Source of the DNA: CAVZLD01 sp964522605
GTDB taxonomy: Bacteria; Planctomycetota; Planctomycetia; Pirellulales; Pirellulaceae
Reading direction: 5' to 3'
Assembly: GCA_964522605.1 (NCBI GenBank)
Contig: CAZFWV010000061.1
Coordinates: forward strand, 1-25,422
DNA: 25,422 nt
Shown here: one piece after another, positions 25,357-25,422 of the stretch
How the letters are laid out: every line of letters starts with the position of its first letter
Numbering within the stretch: position 1 is the first letter of the stretch
Position numbers and translations under genes: made by a program
Notes under the pieces: generated by a model
What the model saw: only the letters and a program-made list of their open reading frames with translations
Told to the model about the DNA's origin: nothing
Database searches by the model: none

Positions 25357-25422
25357 AGGCTGTAGTGTAGGCTGTAGGCTGTAGGCTGTAGGCTGTAGAC
25401 TCCAGACTCCAGACTCCAGACT
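25357..25422 (+). repeat. Heptanucleotide tandem array at the window end
   Basis: Five AGGCTGT units (one followed by a 5-base AGTGT remnant), then three AGACTCC units and a partial one reaching the last base. These are the same 7-bp family as at 5459-5580, with a switch of variant partway as in that array. The array probably continues past the window. The rest of 25213-25356 shows no supported gene. Confidence 0.9.

Overview
The window looks like a draft-assembled chromosome segment from a planctomycete (phylum Planctomycetota), high in GC. The evidence is the mix of families: a DUF1559-type pilin-like protein with a perfect H-x9-DG motif, very large exported beta-rich proteins with C-terminal membrane helices, a PQQ-type beta-propeller protein, a divergent uronate-isomerase-like amidohydrolase, a small membrane protein with an N-terminal FSL-type hydrophobic start, and intergenic heptanucleotide repeats. 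Two runs of exactly 100 N (17570-17669 and 23172-23271) are probably scaffold gaps of unknown true size. Both cut through genes.

Layout. (1) 1-1636, plus strand: the 3' part of a membrane-anchored multihaem c-type cytochrome gene and a cytochrome-b-like membrane protein, a likely electron-transfer pair. (2) 1652-5445, minus strand: three co-directional genes, namely an uncharacterised protein, a uronate-isomerase-like protein and an exported PQQ-like propeller protein. (3) 5446-5844: a non-coding junction between divergent genes, with two heptamer repeat arrays, a strong minus-strand terminator-like hairpin and a second perfect-armed hairpin. (4) 5845-6702, plus strand: an inositol-monophosphatase family enzyme. 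(5) 7050-24270, plus strand: a long, tightly packed locus. It holds two giant secreted/membrane proteins (1151 aa and at least 2356 aa), a GspE-type ATPase, three successive GspF/PilC-type platform proteins, two minor pseudopilins and an H-x9-DG pilin-like protein. (6) 24289-25212: a small four-helix membrane protein and a DUF423 membrane protein. The window ends in another heptamer repeat array.

The most interesting part is region 5. Overlapping stop/start codons (10502-10505 and 22200-22203), a 59-bp gene overlap (18820-18878) and near-zero spacing argue for one transcription unit. It encodes the cytoplasmic motor, inner-membrane platform and pseudopilus of a type II secretion/type IV pilus-like machine, but with three platform proteins and no secretin (GspD), GspC, GspL, GspM or prepilin peptidase in view. 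Instead it carries three copies of one module: an exported beta-rich ectodomain followed by three hydrophobic segments. One copy is free-standing and two are fused in one reading frame. I infer a planctomycete-specific pseudopilus machine with giant envelope components; its substrate and function cannot be read from the sequence.
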